Source of the DNA: Bacteroidaceae bacterium | Lineage (GTDB): Bacteria > Bacteroidota > Bacteroidia > Bacteroidales > Bacteroidaceae | DNA: 9,130 bases | Assembly (NCBI GenBank): GCA_017383665.1 | Contig: JAFNWA010000201.1 | Coordinates: forward strand, 1 to 9,130 | Reading direction: 5' to 3' | Shown here: positions 7,181-9,130 of the stretch, piece by piece | Layout: each line of letters starts with the position of its first letter | How positions within the stretch are numbered: position 1 is the first letter of the stretch | Position numbers and translations under genes: made by a program | The notes under the pieces: model-generated | The model's database searches: none | Told to the model about the DNA's origin: nothing | What the model saw: only the letters and a program-made list of their open reading frames with translations

Positions 7181-7211
7181 CGAAGATACAACTTTTTAAT
7201 GAGCAAACAAA
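7181..7211 (-). promoter_or_regulatory. Bacteroidetes-type promoter for the O-methyltransferase-rbfA-permease operon
   Basis: On the minus strand, TTTG (7211-7208) is followed by exactly 19 bases and then TATCTTCG (7188-7181). This matches the Bacteroidetes -33/-7 promoter (TTTG, N19-21, TAnnTTTG, TTCG variant). A start about seven bases beyond the -7 box would give a leader of roughly 20 bases before the ATG at 7152. Confidence 0.75.
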
Positions 7212-7264
7212 AATGTTTCAAATCCATAACGCTTCTATTGTGTCGCAGTTTCGCCCTTTTTTTG

Positions 7265-7272
7265 TAACTTCG
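7265..7272 (+). promoter_or_regulatory. Candidate -7 box for xerD
   Basis: TAACTTCG at 7265-7272 fits the -7 element (TAnnTTCG variant) and would place the transcript start about 15 bases before the xerD ATG at 7294. No good TTTG lies 19-21 bases upstream; the nearest similar sequence, ATTG at 7237-7240, is 24 bases away. The promoter is therefore plausible but weak, back to back with the minus-strand operon promoter. Confidence 0.35.
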
Positions 7273-7293
7273 CCTGTGGAAAACATTGAACCA

Positions 7294-8196
7294 ATGAACA
7301 GGAAGTCACAATCGCCGCTGATGCGTTACCGCATATATCTGCAACTTGAGAAATCGCTGCAGCCCAACACTGTTGAGGCATATATTGGCGATGTGAATAA
7401 ACTGTTGGTGTTCTTTGGCGATGTTGACCATCTGCTTGCCGTTACGCTCGACGAACTGCGCGAGTTCCTCTCTGCAATGGCCGATGTGGGTGTGAATGCA
7501 CGCTCGCAAGCACGCATAATATCGTCGTTGCGATCTTTTTATGGATTCCTGAAGTTGGACGGCTATATTGATTCTGATCCCACGGCACTCCTGCAGTCGC
7601 CCAAGATTGGAATGCGCCTGCCCGATGTGCTCACCCTGCAAGAGATTGACGACATAATAAATGCTATAGACCTTGCTACAAATGAAGGGCAAAGGAATAG
7701 GGCAATGATTGAACTGCTTTACAGCTGTGGACTGCGTGTTTCCGAACTCTGCTCGCTTCGTATGTCCGACCTCTACCTCAAGGAGCAGTTCATCCGTGTA
7801 ACGGGTAAGGGCGACAAGCAACGCCTTGTGCCCATTTCGTCGCGTGCTATAGCCGAACTCGAGGCCTACTTCGCAGACCGCAATAGAATACCCATAAAAA
7901 GTGGGTACGAGGATTATGTCTTTATCAGCGAGCGGCTAAAGAAGTCACTTTCACGCATAACAGTTTTTCATCACATCAAGGAACTTGTTGCACGGGTTGG
8001 TATAAAGAAAACAGTAAGCCCTCACACCTTCCGTCACTCATTTGCAACTCATCTTCTTGAAGGTGGTGCAAATCTGCGCGTAATACAGGCAATGCTTGGT
8101 CATGAGAGTATATCAACCACTGAAATTTACACACATATTGACAGGATGCGACTGCGCGAGGAGATAATTATGCACCATCCCCGTAACAACAAGTGA
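7294..8196 (+). CDS. xerD: Tyrosine recombinase XerD
   Basis: XerD is one of the two recombinases that resolve chromosome dimers at dif at the division septum with FtsK. From ATG 7294 the protein is 300 residues, the usual length. The N-terminal SAM-like core-binding domain is at about 8-92 and the catalytic domain at about 108-292. All six active-site residues are visible: R148 (CGLRVSEL), K172 (GKGDKQR), H244 and R247 (PHTFRHSFATHLLEGG), H270 (LGHESISTTEIYTH) and the nucleophile Y279. From memory, the numbering is the same as in E. coli XerD, which argues for a housekeeping Xer rather than an integron or transposon recombinase. The frame is open back to 7027, but that part overlaps the opposite-strand methyltransferase gene and is not homologous, so 7294 is chosen. 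It is divergent from the methyltransferase operon. Confidence 0.95.
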   Translation: MNRKSQSPLMRYRIYLQLEKSLQPNTVEAYIGDVNKLLVFFGDVDHLLAVTLDELREFLSAMADVGVNARSQARIISSLRSFYGFLKLDGYIDSDPTALLQSPKIGMRLPDVLTLQEIDDIINAIDLATNEGQRNRAMIELLYSCGLRVSELCSLRMSDLYLKEQFIRVTGKGDKQRLVPISSRAIAELEAYFADRNRIPIKSGYEDYVFISERLKKSLSRITVFHHIKELVARVGIKKTVSPHTFRHSFATHLLEGGANLRVIQAMLGHESISTTEIYTHIDRMRLREEIIMHHPRNNK

Positions 8197-8235
8197 TAAA
8201 AATTGTAAAATAAATAGTAGCTGCGCTCTCTTTGT

Positions 8236-8266
8236 TTTGATAATTGGATTTGTAGAATTACCTTTG
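8236..8266 (+). promoter_or_regulatory. Bacteroidetes-type promoter for the OmpA-like lipoprotein gene
   Basis: TTTG (8236-8239), then exactly 19 bases, then TACCTTTG (8259-8266): a full match to the TTTG-N19-TAnnTTTG consensus. The transcript would begin near 8273 and leave a leader of about 55 bases before ATG 8328. The leader holds a small possible stem (AGCGT/ACGCT) and an A-rich stretch before the start codon, as is common in this phylum. Confidence 0.8.
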
Positions 8267-8327
8267 TAACAAATAGCGTCATTTGCGCACGCTGTACGAC
8301 AAAACGATAATAATAAATTATAAACAA

Positions 8328-9095
8328 ATGTTGAAGAAATTACCATTGCTGCTCGTTATGGCAGCTGTTGTGTTGAGCTCATGTAGTTCAAAGATGAAGA
8401 ATATGAAATCGGAGTATTTTACAGTCTCTCCAGGTGTCCTTGAAGTCGTGGGTAGCGAGATTCCTGTAACTGTGGACGGAAAATTCCCCGCCAAATTCTT
8501 TAATAAAAAATCGGTACTTACAATAACCCCCGTACTCAAGTATGAGGGCGGTGAGGCTATTGCCGAGCCTGTAACATTCCAGGGTGAGAATGTGCGTGGC
8601 AATGACCGTGCTATCTCATATGAGAATGGTGGTACATTTAAGATGAAGATGCAGTATGATTATCTCCCGGAGATGGAAGATGCCGAGTTGTACTTGCGCT
8701 TTGTGGTCAATAAGGGCGGTAAGTCCTATGATATTCCAGAGATAAAGGTTGCAGATGGTTGTATTGCGACATCACAGCTCTATCGTCAGACAGTTGCAAC
8801 AGCAAATATTGCTATTGGTGAGGATGCATTCCAACGAGTTATCAAGCAGGCGAAGGAGGCTAATATCATGTTCCTTATCCAGCAAACAAATCTCCGTGCT
8901 TCTGAACTCAATAGTACAGAGATGAATGAGTTGCGTGCAACTCTCAAGGATGTTGCAACTGATTATGAGAACAAGGTTCTTGATGATATACAGATTTCTG
9001 CTTACGCTTCACCCGATGGCGGCGTTATGCTCAACGACGGTATCGCGGTTGTGTATAATCCAAAATTATACTTAAGACAGAAATACCGATTTTAA
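8328..9095 (+). CDS. OmpA-like lipoprotein, apparently truncated at its C-terminus
   Basis: A 255-residue lipoprotein. ATG 8328 is preferred over in-frame TTG 8283 because it lies just after an A-rich leader and starts the signal peptide (MLKKLPLLLVMAAVVLSSC, lipobox LSSC, lipidated C19). The residues after the cysteine (SSKMK) do not resemble the acidic surface-export signal of Bacteroidetes, so a periplasm-facing lipoprotein is likely. Residues 30-150 look like beta-rich sequence, and 170-220 are helical. DIQISAYASPDGG (about 221-233) resembles the opening of an OmpA-like domain in a larger Bacteroidales lipoprotein that I recall as roughly twice this length. After LNDGIA (residue 240) the sequence changes to VVYNPKLYLRQKYRF and stops, with a sharp rise in A+T. 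The gene is probably truncated by a rearrangement or insertion. It has its own promoter at 8236-8266. Confidence 0.78.
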   Translation: MLKKLPLLLVMAAVVLSSCSSKMKNMKSEYFTVSPGVLEVVGSEIPVTVDGKFPAKFFNKKSVLTITPVLKYEGGEAIAEPVTFQGENVRGNDRAISYENGGTFKMKMQYDYLPEMEDAELYLRFVVNKGGKSYDIPEIKVADGCIATSQLYRQTVATANIAIGEDAFQRVIKQAKEANIMFLIQQTNLRASELNSTEMNELRATLKDVATDYENKVLDDIQISAYASPDGGVMLNDGIAVVYNPKLYLRQKYRF

Positions 9096-9130
9096 GTTTT
9101 AAATAAAAAATAAGAATAATATTTATAGCA
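9048..9130. other. AT-rich junction with a perfect palindrome at the broken end of the OmpA-like gene
   Basis: From about 9048 the DNA turns strongly AT-rich and no longer encodes the expected OmpA-like continuation in any frame I could read. GTATAAT (9053-9059) and ATTATAC (9065-9071) are perfect inverted copies around CCAAA. The stretch may be the end of a mobile element or another recombination junction whose remainder lies beyond the right edge; no transposase is visible here. Confidence 0.4.

Noticed and set aside
7027..7293. N-terminal extension of xerD back to 7027
   Set aside because: The extension overlaps the opposite-strand methyltransferase gene, has no recombinase similarity, and ATG 7294 gives a protein whose catalytic residues match E. 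coli XerD numbering.
7306..7821. 171-residue open frame on the minus strand inside xerD
   Set aside because: It is antisense to a well-supported gene, with no recognisable domain or leader; it is a shadow of the xerD codon pattern.
7294..8196. xerD as a mobile-element integrase
   Set aside because: Length, residue numbering and housekeeping neighbours fit chromosomal XerD; there are no attachment-site repeats or other mobile genes next to it.

Overview
This window looks like chromosomal DNA from a Bacteroidales bacterium (Bacteroides/Prevotella-like). The evidence is the Bacteroidales-type BamA, the gene order bamA - several Skp/OmpH genes - murI, promoters of the Bacteroidetes form (TTTG, 19 bases, TAnnTTTG or TATCTTCG), and A-rich leaders in place of strong Shine-Dalgarno sites. 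No tRNA, rRNA, CRISPR array, transposase or phage gene was found.

Layout. Bases 2-4815 (+) hold an envelope-biogenesis cluster: the 3' part of bamA (outer-membrane protein insertion), three consecutive Skp/OmpH-type periplasmic chaperone genes, and murI (glutamate racemase, which supplies D-glutamate for peptidoglycan). The first chaperone gene carries a one-base frameshift. The third is divergent, with a Pro/Val/Glu-rich tail and two CxxC pairs. Bases 4876-7152 (-) hold a convergent operon read from right to left: a class I SAM O-methyltransferase, rbfA (ribosome-binding factor A) and a LolC/LolE-type FtsX permease. A good promoter for it lies at 7181-7211. Divergent from this is xerD (7294-8196, +), a complete tyrosine recombinase whose six catalytic residues fall at the same numbers as in E. 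coli XerD. Last comes an OmpA-like lipoprotein gene (8328-9095, +) with its own well-formed promoter. Its coding sequence stops just after entering the OmpA-like domain and runs into AT-rich DNA, so it looks truncated or rearranged.

The leftmost genes work together. BamA inserts outer-membrane beta-barrels and Skp-type chaperones carry the unfolded barrels across the periplasm. MurI and the Lol-type permease add cell-wall precursor supply and lipoprotein export. rbfA and xerD are housekeeping genes for ribosome maturation and chromosome dimer resolution.

I did not find a convincing new multi-gene system. The points most worth a second look are the frameshifted first skp, the unusual third Skp paralogue, the broken end of the OmpA-like gene, and the Tyr/Asn-rich loop in BamA.
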